Shown: piece after piece, positions 17,934 through 25,024 of the stretch
Position numbering within the stretch: the first letter of the stretch is position 1
Layout: the number at the start of each line of letters is the position of its first letter
DNA from: Nitrososphaerales archaeon
Lineage (GTDB): Archaea; Thermoproteota; Nitrososphaeria; Nitrososphaerales; CADDZS01
DNA length: 36,044 nucleotides
NCBI GenBank assembly: GCA_030038075.1
Contig: JASHPO010000027.1
Span: 1 to 36,044, forward strand
Reading direction: 5' to 3'
Translations under genes and position numbers: made by a program
The notes under the pieces: generated by a model
What the model saw: the letters and a program-made list of their open reading frames with translations, nothing else
Told to the model about the DNA's origin: nothing
Database searches by the model: none

Positions 17934-18575
17934 TTGCCGAAGTTCATTTCGAGATGGCAGAAATCCTCAAACTCTGACGGCGGTATTGGCGCAAGAATCA
18001 GGGATGGTCTCAAATCCTCAGAACCGATCAAGCCCAGACTTGACCAGGCCTCCAGACAGATACAGGCGCAGATAGCCAGACTCGATATGGCTTCGGCGAA
18101 GCTGAAGGAGCGCGATGCGGTCATCTTCTCAAGAGTGGTTTCCTCGATTCAGAAGAACGACAACTTGAGAGCGAAGATGCTGTCTAACGAACTAGCCGAA
18201 ATTAGAAAGATGGGGCTTGTACTGACTCAGGCAAAGCTCGCGCTAGAGCAAATGATCCTTCGCCTCAGCACCGTAACCGATTTGGGAGATATAGCCGCGA
18301 CTCTGGCACCTGCTCTCAACGTAATCAAGGGCGTGAGGCCGGGTCTCGAGAGTCTAGTTCCTGAGGCAGAGCGGGAAGTCGGAGAAATCTCTACCTTGCT
18401 CTCTGGAATTTTAGTCGAAGCGGGACAGCTGACTCCCACGCAGCCAAACTTTGAGATAACAAGCGAGGATGCCGAACGTGTGCTGGAGGAGGCGGGAGTG
18501 ATAGCGCGGAACAATATGAGTTCCAAGTTCCCAGACGTTCCCGAAACCGCGCCGGCCGAACTCGAGACAGAGTGA
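17934..18575 (+). CDS. cdvB: Cell-division protein CdvB (ESCRT-III/Snf7-like)
   Basis: CdvB polymerises at midcell and drives membrane constriction in Nitrososphaerota and Thermoproteota. The core of about 213 residues carries the family's basic first helix (GLKSSEPIKPRLDQ, then SRQIQAQIARLD), the second helix (VVSSIQKNDNLRAKM) and the remaining Snf7 helices, followed by an acidic tail (FEITSEDAERVLEEAG) that may bind partners. The frame is open back to 17739, but that would add 65 atypical residues; TTG 17934 (LPKFISRW) gives the normal length. CdvA and CdvC are not in the window. The gene overlaps a thioesterase gene by 4 nt and diverges from a small conserved gene. The true start needs transcript data. 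Confidence 0.9.
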   Translation: MPKFISRWQKSSNSDGGIGARIRDGLKSSEPIKPRLDQASRQIQAQIARLDMASAKLKERDAVIFSRVVSSIQKNDNLRAKMLSNELAEIRKMGLVLTQAKLALEQMILRLSTVTDLGDIAATLAPALNVIKGVRPGLESLVPEAEREVGEISTLLSGILVEAGQLTPTQPNFEITSEDAERVLEEAGVIARNNMSSKFPDVPETAPAELETE

Positions 18576-19027
18576 AGCTTATCTCTGATGAAAGCAGAAC
18601 AAATTCCGCATTGAAGCCGGCCTTTAGCAGCAAATTTGTCGTGCCCTTCTCGGACATTGACATGGCCGGGCACGTAAACAACGCTAGATACTTCGTGTAT
18701 TTTGAGAATGCGCGAATTCAACACATGTACTCGATGGAGGGGAAATCGAAATTCGGCGAAATGGGAGTCGTCCTTGCCCACGCAGAGATTGATTACAAGT
18801 CGCCGGCAAGATTTCAAGACGAGCTTAGAATAGATCTGTGCACCGTGTCGGTAGGGAACTCTAGCTGGGTAATTGAATACGAAATCTACAATGTGATCGA
18901 AAACCGTCTAGTCGCGACCGGAAAAACGGTGCAGGTATCCTTTGATTACAAAGCCGGAAAGCCAGTTCCTATATCTCCCACATTGAAGGAGAAACTTTTG
19001 CAAGAAGCCGCTAAATCGCGAGAATAG
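18572..19027 (+). CDS. 4HBT hotdog-fold acyl-CoA thioesterase (YbgC/FadM-like)
   Basis: This 151-residue protein has the 4-hydroxybenzoyl-CoA thioesterase signature VPFSDIDMAGHVNNARY at residues 24-40, with the catalytic aspartate at D28 or D30 and H34 in the GHVNN turn. A strand-rich second half (VVLAHAEIDYKSPARFQDE) completes the hotdog fold. It should hydrolyse acyl-CoA thioesters in the cytoplasm; the acyl group cannot be predicted. It begins with a GTG that overlaps the cdvB stop in a GTGA, so the two genes are probably translated together. Why a thioesterase is coupled to a division gene is unclear; a role in lipid or isoprenoid turnover at the septum would be speculation. Confidence 0.85.
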   Translation: MKLISDESRTNSALKPAFSSKFVVPFSDIDMAGHVNNARYFVYFENARIQHMYSMEGKSKFGEMGVVLAHAEIDYKSPARFQDELRIDLCTVSVGNSSWVIEYEIYNVIENRLVATGKTVQVSFDYKAGKPVPISPTLKEKLLQEAAKSRE

Positions 19028-19054
19028 AGAATTCCAGTTATTAATTTCGCGATA

Positions 19055-19066
19055 CTTTTTTAATAT
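19055..19066 (+). promoter_or_regulatory. TATA-like promoter of the NikR-like gene
   Basis: The AT-rich element CTTTTTAATATA is centred 29 nt before the TTG start at 19090, the spacing expected for a leaderless archaeal transcript. It supports use of that TTG. Confidence 0.6.
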
Positions 19067-19089
19067 ACATCGTACTAAGAAGGTACAGG

Positions 19090-19473
19090 TTGCCAATAGT
19101 TAGTCTCTCATTTCCGGAGCAAATGATTAAAGAAATAGATCATATCCAGGAGACGGAAGGGTTCACCGGCAGGTCGGAGCTAGTTAGAGCCGCAGTCAGG
19201 TTGCTTCTGGAAGACTCGAAGGAAAAGGACTCACTCACAGGCCATGTGAGCGCGATAGTTGTAGTCACCCACGACGAAGCCAACGAAGCACCAATCACGA
19301 AACTGAAGCATCAATTCGAGGATATTGTAAAGACGCACATTCACAACAAGGTGAGCCACAGCAATTGCGTGGAGCTGTTCATTCTGGATGGAGAGGGAAA
19401 GAAGGTCGCTTCGATGGCAAAAGAATTCCAGAAAGAGGACAAGATGAAGAGCGTAAAGCTGGTCGTTATCTAG
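19090..19473 (+). CDS. NikR-like ribbon-helix-helix metalloregulator
   Basis: This 127-residue protein has an N-terminal ribbon-helix-helix DNA-binding domain (PIVSLSFPEQ, then GRSELVRAAVRLLL at 27-40) and a C-terminal ACT-like domain as in the nickel regulator NikR. Candidate metal ligands are H74, H83, H85 and C93. In E. coli NikR the last three are H87, H89 and C95, so here the spacing from the HxH pair to the cysteine is two residues longer, and the spacing from the first histidine is two shorter. It should act as a metal-responsive repressor of transport genes, but the metal may differ from nickel. It starts at TTG after a well-placed TATA-like element. Its target is not evident; the ABC transporter at the left end is far away. 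Confidence 0.82.
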   Translation: MPIVSLSFPEQMIKEIDHIQETEGFTGRSELVRAAVRLLLEDSKEKDSLTGHVSAIVVVTHDEANEAPITKLKHQFEDIVKTHIHNKVSHSNCVELFILDGEGKKVASMAKEFQKEDKMKSVKLVVI

Positions 19474-19705
19474 GCCCTCCTTTTCGTAGATATCTCCACA
19501 AAACAAAGCATACAAATGAAAAAGGGAATGCTATATCGGCGACTAGGTTTTGAGGTATTGGGATGTAAACCGACAAAGGGCTGAATTGGTAAACAGGGAG
19601 CAGGTAATAGTTTAGTGCAACCCAGCCCCACAGCAGAAGACCATAGATCCAGAGTCCTAGGAAAAGCGTTGGTAAGAGACGTGAAGAAACAGCAAGTCGA
19701 TACAT
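19466..19705 (-). CDS. Small two-helix membrane protein
   Basis: This 79-residue protein has two hydrophobic segments (LLPTLFLGLWIYGLLLWGW and the later LVADIAFPFSFVCFVL), a proline-rich loop between them (PLSVYIPIPQN) and a basic C-terminus (RYLRKGGPR). Its last bases overlap the 3' end of the NikR-like gene on the other strand. It follows another small membrane protein on the same strand by 30 nt, so the pair may be co-expressed. No family was recognised. The hydrophobic pattern and matching orientation make it more credible than chance, but the call is moderate. Confidence 0.5.
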   Translation of the reverse strand: MYRLAVSSRLLPTLFLGLWIYGLLLWGWVALNYYLLPVYQFSPLSVYIPIPQNLVADIAFPFSFVCFVLWRYLRKGGPR

Positions 19706-19735
19706 GGTCTAGAAATCTTGGAACCCTCGCTCATA

Positions 19736-20026
19736 TCAGTTTCTTTGAAAAACTCGAGACTCTTCTCTGGCTATTTCCTTCCTCGGCTTGGCCACAAAAC
19801 TCCACACCGACCAGATAAAGACTGATTCAAAGGAAACCAGAAGAATTACGAAGCACACTTCCCATGATGACCAGACATCTATTCTGCCGATCAACGGCAC
19901 GTAATAGTACGTAGTGTTGAGATCGACCAAGTGCGACAGCAAACTAAATTGTTCATCGACTATCATTAATGAAATTAGAAACGCTGGCTGAGAAAGCATC
20001 AGAATGAAAAATGAAACGAATCTCAA
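19736..20026 (-). CDS. Small membrane protein, upstream partner of the 79-residue protein
   Basis: This 96-residue protein begins with a hydrophobic helix (FFILMLSQPAFLISLMIV), has a central extracytoplasmic-looking loop with tyrosines (LNTTYYYVPLIGRIDVW), and ends with a second helix (VCFVILLVSFESVFIW) and a basic tail (AKPRKEIAREESR). This two-helix design with an aromatic loop mirrors that of the following 79-residue protein, so they may form a complex. I do not recognise a family for either. The ATG start is clear, but I see no strong TATA-like element at ideal spacing. Confidence 0.5.
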   Translation of the reverse strand: MRFVSFFILMLSQPAFLISLMIVDEQFSLLSHLVDLNTTYYYVPLIGRIDVWSSWEVCFVILLVSFESVFIWSVWSFVAKPRKEIAREESRVFQRN

Positions 20027-20148
20027 CGCAAAGAATGCTTACGTGCAATAATTCGCATAAAGATCATGTAACACGCCCATGGTCTATAGTTCTACCTAGC
20101 GCGCAAAAGATGATAAACCTCGTTCTCATTGAGCTCGGTGTCTAGGGG

Positions 20149-20490
20149 ATGGAAGCACTATCTCAAACAAAATGCACTTCGTGCAGGGCCGGCGAGCCTA
20201 CTTTGACCGATTCGGAAATAGCTGGACTTCATCCAGAGATTCCCGACTGGTCGATCACCGAAAGAGACGGTATCAAGCGTCTCGAAAGGAGCTTCAAATT
20301 CAAAAATTTCGTCGAGGCGCTCTCGTTTACAAATAGTGTCGGCGCAATTGCCGAGGAGGAAGGACATCATCCTTCAATCCTGACCGAATGGGGAAAGGTT
20401 ACTGTTACTTGGTGGACGCACAAGATCAGGGGGCTACACAAGAACGATTTTGTAATGGCGGCAAAAACAGACCGCCTTCTAAGCGGTTGA
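20149..20490 (+). CDS. Pterin-4a-carbinolamine dehydratase (PCD/DCoH)
   Basis: This 113-residue protein dehydrates 4a-hydroxytetrahydrobiopterin-type compounds, recycling pterin cofactors, and family members also act in folate or molybdopterin metabolism. The active-site motif is GHHPS at residues 72-76 (H73, H74) with a third histidine at H91 in [13 protein letters not shown], and the family fold is visible as [10 protein letters not shown] followed by the EEEGHHP turn. The N-terminal 20 residues add a CTSCRAGEP segment with a CxxC-like pair (C9, C12), as in many prokaryotic members. It starts with ATG at 20149. It converges on TYW1 with 1 nt between the stops. No pterin-dependent hydroxylase lies nearby; the MOSC protein at 25542 is the only other molybdopterin-linked gene in the window. 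Confidence 0.92.
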   Translation: MEALSQTKCTSCRAGEPTLTDSEIAGLHPEIPDWSITERDGIKRLERSFKFKNFVEALSFTNSVGAIAEEEGHHPSILTEWGKVTVTWWTHKIRGLHKNDFVMAAKTDRLLSG

Positions 20491-20491
20491 T

Positions 20492-21760
20492 TTACAATTC
20501 GTTGGCGAAATCGATGCCGACGTCGTCGCCATTCCAGCCGACGCCCATCAGCACCTGCCGGTTTATCTCGCTTTGATTTATCAGTGGAAATATTTTGAAT
20601 CCGTCTGAGATTCCTTTCGCGAAATCCAGCATTTCTTCGTGCGTTGGAGCGTAACGTAGCGCTCTTTTCAAGAGACTGGGGTCAGTGTAGCCCAAATCTG
20701 TTTTGCCAAGCCTCTCCGAAATTCTGGGAGCGTTACCGCTTATCGAAAATCCCTTTACTTCAAGAAAACTCGGGTTCGACTTCCTGACAATTTCGCGGTA
20801 GGCTTGGGGTCTGATCATGTTCACGTCCCTGACACTGGTTATTCTGATTACAGTCCTGCAATCGAGTGATGAAAGCATTCCAAGCGTCCTGTTGAGCCTC
20901 TCCCAGTGATCTTCGTGCACCGGGAAGAACGGCTTTACAGACGAGCAGACTCGGAGGTATGTTTCCTTGTCCGGCGCGGCCATCGTGACGTAAAGCTGTG
21001 TCGGAAGAGAGCCATTATCTTGTAGAGCCTTGATCCTTTCGGGAAATGTGCCGTTTGTGACGACGAAAGTCGAGATTTGCCTTTTTCTGAACTCGCAGAT
21101 CAATTCGCCCAAGCGCGTGTACATAGTCGGCTCGCCGTCGTAAGAGATTGCGATGTGCTTGGGATTTGCGGCTTCTAGATGGACATTTATTATGTCGTTC
21201 CGAGAGGCGACAAGCCTTTCAATAACCTCTTTCGATGAATCTAGCGAGTTTCCTGCTTCGGCTAGATCTTCTCTGAGCGCGAATGATTTTCCGTGAGGTA
21301 TGACCACATCTGCATTCTTCAAATCATTTAGGGCATCCTTCACGCGCATCCTGGAAATTTTGCTCTGATCCGCAATTGTGGATACTTCGAGCGCCTTGCC
21401 ACTCGTCCCCAGAGTGTGAACAACCTTGACCATGTTATCATAATTGTCCAGTGCAAACGGAAGGCTCTGCTCGATCAGAGCTCTCTGATTTTGCACCAGC
21501 TCGTCAGCGATCTGAATCGGTTCGTCAATGTGCGCGAAAGAATGCCGCCTTTCCTCGACGTCTCGCCAGCAGAAGGCACATGCGATGTTACAACCTCTAA
21601 ATGAAGTCGACTGGATGCACTGATGGCTCTTGATTCCAAAATCGTGCTTGTAGCACTGCCTTCGGCCGCCGGTACGGAGACTCTGCTCCGTCCAGTAGCA
21701 CGGCTTGTAGGCTGCGTGCTTGAACTTGCCGATGAGGATTTCTCTCTCGGAGAGATGCAA
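20492..21760 (-). CDS. tRNA 4-demethylwyosine synthase TYW1 (radical SAM) with inserted HTH-like segment
   Basis: TYW1/Taw1 builds the tricyclic wyosine base at G37 of tRNA-Phe, using a radical SAM cluster and pyruvate. The cluster motif CNIACAFC gives C57, C61 and C64, and further cysteines upstream (C21, C36, C48) could hold the second Fe-S cluster. Typical downstream motifs follow: HIAISYDGEPTMYTRLGEL, VVTNGTFPERI, TQLYVTMAAPD and FLEVKGFSISGNAP. Between residues 103 and 185, where other family members are short, is an extra segment containing a likely helix-turn-helix (LEVSTIADQSKISRMRVKDA) and a wing-like DVVIPHGKSFAL. The total of 422 residues is longer than usual for an archaeal member. 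The TTG start at 21760 lies 28 nt after a TATA-like element. Confidence 0.92.
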   Translation of the reverse strand: MHLSEREILIGKFKHAAYKPCYWTEQSLRTGGRRQCYKHDFGIKSHQCIQSTSFRGCNIACAFCWRDVEERRHSFAHIDEPIQIADELVQNQRALIEQSLPFALDNYDNMVKVVHTLGTSGKALEVSTIADQSKISRMRVKDALNDLKNADVVIPHGKSFALREDLAEAGNSLDSSKEVIERLVASRNDIINVHLEAANPKHIAISYDGEPTMYTRLGELICEFRKRQISTFVVTNGTFPERIKALQDNGSLPTQLYVTMAAPDKETYLRVCSSVKPFFPVHEDHWERLNRTLGMLSSLDCRTVIRITSVRDVNMIRPQAYREIVRKSNPSFLEVKGFSISGNAPRISERLGKTDLGYTDPSLLKRALRYAPTHEEMLDFAKGISDGFKIFPLINQSEINRQVLMGVGWNGDDVGIDFANEL

Positions 21761-21862
21761 CAGGATAAGGTGATGCCGGACTTGATTAATAGGGTTGCCT
21801 AAATTAACTGGACGCGCGAGTCAAGTTACTTAAGGCAAAGAAAAATGGGGGAAGGAACGGAC

Positions 21863-22009
21863 TCAAGCCAGAATCTCTGGAGCCCTTTCCTCTTGGCGCT
21901 CTATTAGCGGGAGCTTTTCCTTAATTGGCGTACGGCACTGGTGATCATCCCAGCCCATCTCATCTACCAGTTCGCCACATCTTGGACATGCTATTAGCTC
22001 GTAGCACAT
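21863..22009 (-). CDS. 48-residue zinc-ribbon-like microprotein
   Basis: This small gene on the minus strand encodes 48 residues from ATG 22009 to TGA 21863. The N-terminal half carries C2, C8, C11, H23 and C25, in the pattern MCYELIACPRCGEL then DDHQC, which could hold one zinc ion. The C-terminal half is charged and helical (IKEKLPLIERQEERAP). It is too regular in cysteine placement to be chance, and its codon use looks like that of neighbouring genes. An AT-rich element (CCCTAAAAAG) lies about 42 nt before the ATG. The function is unknown; similar tiny zinc proteins are often nucleic-acid or ribosome accessory factors. Confidence 0.65.
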   Translation of the reverse strand: MCYELIACPRCGELVDEMGWDDHQCRTPIKEKLPLIERQEERAPEILA

Positions 22010-22198
22010 AGTTCGAAGATCACCGCCAATTATTCGGGCTACAGTTTCTTTTTAGGGTTTCTTTATTTGGTTCTGTTACCTTTGCGTCAGAACAACGAAA
22101 CGCCACGGTTGTGAGTAACCGGGTAGGCCGCTCGGTTCTAGAATTCTGATATCACCCAAATCTAGGAATGAGCGACCCATTGAGGACATTCGATCATA

Positions 22199-22477
22199 TC
22201 ATCTTAGAGAGAAAATCAAGCCATTGTTCGTGTACTTGATTTCTCGCAACTCTGCCAATTTGACAGTTATCACATCGTCGGATTTCGACATTTTTCCCCT
22301 TGGGGAATAGAGAAGAACCCTCTTGTTTGTCTTGATTAATTGGTATTTTTTACCGCAATAGTTGACGAATCGATATCGTTTAGATTGTATCTTTTCATCA
22401 GGCATTAGGTAATCATTGTATGCATTCAGACTAACTTCCTCGCCGGATTCCCGCTGGACACTTCCCTGCATTGTCAT
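22199..22477 (-). CDS. Small PH-like domain protein
   Basis: This protein of about 92 residues resembles bacterial/archaeal PH-like domains (bPH): a lead-in LMPDEKIQSKRYRF, a strand pair YQLIKTNKRVLLYSPRGK, and the segment DDVITVKLAELREIKYTNNGLIF. Such domains are often membrane-proximal or protein-interaction modules; no membrane helix is present here. Start codons TTG 22480, ATG 22477 and ATG 22471 are all possible; the TATA-like segment at 22489-22500 sits so close that the last is best for a leaderless message. The promoter is built of tandem 10-bp AT-rich repeats, so this gene may be tightly repressed or self-regulated. Confidence 0.7.
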   Translation of the reverse strand: MTMQGSVQRESGEEVSLNAYNDYLMPDEKIQSKRYRFVNYCGKKYQLIKTNKRVLLYSPRGKMSKSDDVITVKLAELREIKYTNNGLIFSLR

Positions 22478-22490
22478 CAATGTAGCTCTT

Positions 22491-22589
22491 TTAATTATAC
22501 GTAATTATAGGTAATTACATGCGCAAGAAGGTATGAGTTATCCGCTTGAATACAGCACGGCTCAATGCACTAATTATATGTAATTACAT
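22491..22589. repeat. Iterated 10-bp AT-rich promoter repeats (3 + 2 units)
   Basis: Three tandem 10-bp units (22491-22500, 22501-22510, 22511-22520) and a second cluster of two units (22570-22579, 22580-22589) share the core TAATTA followed by A or T and a short variable end. The units of each cluster are exactly one helical turn apart. The first cluster overlaps the likely TATA region of the PH-like gene, so it is a strong candidate for a repressor binding array. The rest of the gap to 22716 holds a run of T bases (22623-22628) and nothing else I recognise. Confidence 0.6.
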
Positions 22590-22716
22590 TATTTTGCCAC
22601 TATTTTTGGGTAGTTGGTAGTCTTTTTTCCTGCATCTCTAGATCGGTAACGGTAGCAAATTTACTACCACCTTCAATCTCGATTCGCTGCAGAGGTAACA
22701 TAGCCCGTTATTTCCA

Positions 22717-23064
22717 TCATGACTCGAGCTTTGCCGCCTGCTTGAACAGCAAAGAAATTGCCCTTTCGTTAATGTCCTCGGGGGTGTTGATCCTGATGTG
22801 ACGCATTCCCTTGCCGGTGCCTTCTAGTAGTTTGGAAGAGAGTTTTGCTCCCGAAAAGAAATAGAGATTCACGTATTTTGATTGCTCGGACATACTGGCG
22901 ATATTTTTTCCGTTGATCGAGTAGTTCGGATGGCCCCACTTGATAGACTCGATGGCACGTGGAATTGATTTCTTTGATATCGATCTCAATTTGCTAACTA
23001 TTGTCCGGAGATTCTGGTCGCGAATTCCTTCAACGTATCCGTCAACAGTCGTCATCTTGTTCAC
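22717..23064 (-). CDS. DUF1801 (YdhG-like) family protein
   Basis: This 115-residue protein matches the DUF1801 fold: an N-terminal helix (TTVDGYVEGIRD then LRTIVSKLRSISKKSIP), the hallmark AIESIKWGHPNYSINGKNI, a strand pair (YVNLYFFSGAKL), the hydrophilic loop GTGKGMRHIRI and a closing helix (ERAISLLFKQAAKL). The family has a frataxin-like fold; one Bacillus member has been proposed as an iron chaperone, but the general function is not settled. It follows a membrane-anchored surface protein by only 4 nt on the same strand, so the two probably share a transcript. No metal-ligand cluster is obvious. Confidence 0.85.
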   Translation of the reverse strand: MNKMTTVDGYVEGIRDQNLRTIVSKLRSISKKSIPRAIESIKWGHPNYSINGKNIASMSEQSKYVNLYFFSGAKLSSKLLEGTGKGMRHIRINTPEDINERAISLLFKQAAKLES

Positions 23065-23068
23065 AAAA

Positions 23069-23524
23069 CTAGTTGGTTACAACAAAGCTCGAGGTTACAT
23101 TCTCAGTAATCTCGCCCAATTCTTCAATTACGAGAGAAACATTGTATGTACCCGGCGTTGCATTTTGAGCGATTGTGAATGGAAACTCGGCTTGTCCATT
23201 TGAATCGGTTGTGAAGCTGAAGGTCTGGTAAAGTGTCCCATTCGGGAGGTTGACGTTGAGAAAGCCTTGAAGGTCTGCCTGTGGATAGGATCCGGGACCA
23301 TCAATTGTAACGTTGATCCACTGATTCTGTCCAGCTGGGATCGTGGTTTGCTCGTAGGCAAAATTAACCGCGTATGTGTCGCTAGCTGTTTGTGGAGGGG
23401 GAGTTACCATAGTGTCATTTGACACGGTTCCGGTTTTGGGTTGCATTCCCGTGTAGATGAAGGCCGAGGCAGCGATTATAATGACAATTATCGCAACAAT
23501 CACGACTAGTATAGTGGATTTCAT
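23069..23524 (-). CDS. Membrane-anchored extracellular protein with Ig-like beta domain
   Basis: This 151-residue protein begins with a strong hydrophobic segment (residues 4-25) that acts as an uncleaved anchor or signal, followed by a Pro/Thr-rich linker (MVTPPPQTAS) and a beta-sandwich-like domain. The domain contains NQWINVTIDGPGSY and NATPGTYNVSLVIEE, similar to the Ig-like or invasin-like repeats found on archaeal surfaces. Several N-x-S/T sites (for example NVT, NGT, NAT) could be glycosylated. It is divergent from the neighbouring gene at 23622, with both promoters in about 100 bp. It probably sits on the outer face of the cell; its partner is unknown. Confidence 0.7.
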   Translation of the reverse strand: MKSTILVVIVAIIVIIIAASAFIYTGMQPKTGTVSNDTMVTPPPQTASDTYAVNFAYEQTTIPAGQNQWINVTIDGPGSYPQADLQGFLNVNLPNGTLYQTFSFTTDSNGQAEFPFTIAQNATPGTYNVSLVIEELGEITENVTSSFVVTN

Positions 23525-23621
23525 GTTAGGTATTGTAGATATTGCGCGAAATAAGCTTGACGCATGCTTCTATAGTAATTATGGGCAATTTAATATAACT
23601 AGGCGCTAGTGCTAGTACGAT

Positions 23622-24413
23622 TTGGCCATAGCTCTATCGGTGAAGATAGTCGACATTTTCATCCTTATCATGACAGTTGTGGGATTTGGCGTATTGGGAG
23701 CGATAGCGCTTACCGGCATTCGCACTGCGAGTTCTATCAGTGTAGGAAGCGTGAACTCGCAAACTGGTAACTCGATCAATGTGCCAATATCATTGAGTAA
23801 TCCGGGCCCACTCAGTTTGAATGGACTAGACGTTGCAATTACTATCCTCAATGCAAGTGGGACGACGTTGTTTTCTGGCGGCGGAGGTCCGATTTCGCTT
23901 GCGCCCGGCTTTTCAGGTGAGCTTCCTATTAGCGTCTCGCTTGACCTCAACCAGTTGCAGAATAGCACTATTCAAACGCTTGCGACCACAAATCAGAACC
24001 TGACGATCGATGTCGTTCTTAGCGCATCAGTTTCTTCGATCACGAGCGTCATTGCGGCAATCAGTTCCAGTTATGAGTGGGGAGCGCCTGTCGGCGATTT
24101 ACAGGTGGGCGAGATCTCTGCGTCGATCTACAATGTAACCTCTGCAAAGTTCATTCTCCCCGTCAGCTTCACTGACGAGTCTCAGACACTTGGGGTAAAC
24201 GGCTCGATTTCGGGAACAATCCTTGGTCAGGGCGGAAATATTCTCGGCACGATTTCTCCACTGAGCGTGGATGTAGGCACTCAAAGTTCTTTCTCAAATC
24301 AGCTTACCGGATACATCAGCTCGAGCGCTCTCACTCAGTCAACCATAACGGTGCAACTTAGTTTTCAAACTTCGTTCGGAGCTTTTACGGAGGAATTTGT
24401 GGAAAATGCCTAG
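23622..24413 (+). CDS. Membrane-anchored surface protein with LEA-like beta repeats
   Basis: This 263-residue protein has an N-terminal membrane helix (residues 8-30) and an outside part of strand-rich repeats. Two domains are visible, each of the type SINVPISLSNPGPLSLNGLD and FILPVSFTDESQTLGVN, resembling LEA_2/WHy-like domains. It is rich in Ser, Thr, Asn and N-glycosylation sites and poor in charge, as in archaeal surface proteins. The TTG start lies 29 nt after a TATA-like element (AATTTAATATAA, centred near 23593). The next gene, a membrane protein, overlaps its 3' end by 8 nt, so the two products probably act together at the membrane. Confidence 0.72.
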   Translation: MAIALSVKIVDIFILIMTVVGFGVLGAIALTGIRTASSISVGSVNSQTGNSINVPISLSNPGPLSLNGLDVAITILNASGTTLFSGGGGPISLAPGFSGELPISVSLDLNQLQNSTIQTLATTNQNLTIDVVLSASVSSITSVIAAISSSYEWGAPVGDLQVGEISASIYNVTSAKFILPVSFTDESQTLGVNGSISGTILGQGGNILGTISPLSVDVGTQSSFSNQLTGYISSSALTQSTITVQLSFQTSFGAFTEEFVENA

Positions 24414-24960
24414 AATTCTCGACCTAGAGATTTCAACACCGCGCCTAGTAGGAAGGATTGTTCTCGCATTCATTCTTGCGGGAATCGATTTCTTTGTGTT
24501 CTACGTGCTGATCTCTCCGCACAGTACATTTTTGGAAAGATTTCTGCCGGCAAGTGTTGCATCCTCGTTCAGCGCGGCAATGTCGAGCTTTGTCAGTCCG
24601 ACGCTGCCACTGATCGGGATTGTCATCGCGGTGCTAATTTTCTTCGATCAGATATTCAAGGGCACGAGGATCGCTGGAGCTTTCCTAATCATGACCGGCA
24701 GTTTGTTCGCTTGGTACACTTACAGTTTCTTCCAAGGTGGGAAAATGACCTTCAACATTCCCAGCGGTTTGATAAAAAATGTGTCAGGTGTTCTGACGGT
24801 CCATGCCACACTCTTGATGTGGCTCTTTATCTTGCCCTCTGTCTTGACAGTACTGAAGGGCGCGCTTATGCTCTACAGCTCGAACAGGCGAAAAACGCAA
24901 GAAAGTCCCAGTAATCCTAAGATGACAGCAACTCCTCTTTCACAATCCCCGAGCGCGTGA
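24406..24960 (+). CDS. Four-helix membrane protein coupled to the LEA-like surface protein
   Basis: This protein of about 184 residues has roughly four hydrophobic segments, the first near residue 16-36 (VLAFILAGIDFFVFYVL). A hydrophilic tail (NRRKTQESPSNPK) is probably cytoplasmic. I chose ATG 24406, which overlaps the upstream stop by 8 nt, over GTG 24397; both are possible. The overlap suggests translational coupling to the surface protein gene, and the products may form a complex that anchors or exports the extracellular domain. No transporter or enzyme motif was recognised. Confidence 0.62.
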   Translation: MPRILDLEISTPRLVGRIVLAFILAGIDFFVFYVLISPHSTFLERFLPASVASSFSAAMSSFVSPTLPLIGIVIAVLIFFDQIFKGTRIAGAFLIMTGSLFAWYTYSFFQGGKMTFNIPSGLIKNVSGVLTVHATLLMWLFILPSVLTVLKGALMLYSSNRRKTQESPSNPKMTATPLSQSPSA

Positions 24961-25024
24961 ACTCCAGCGGACAACATTGTACTGAACCACCAGAATTAAG
25001 AGCTATTCTGCCACTGCCTTACGC

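Noticed and set aside
22085-22145. Possible tRNA-like T-arm (GGTTCTAGAATTC) in the gap after the zinc-ribbon gene
   Set aside because: The loop lacks the conserved purine-A positions and no acceptor or anticodon stem could be paired around it.
22940-23203. 87-residue plus-strand frame
   Set aside because: It lies antisense across the well-supported DUF1801 and surface protein genes and has no features of its own.
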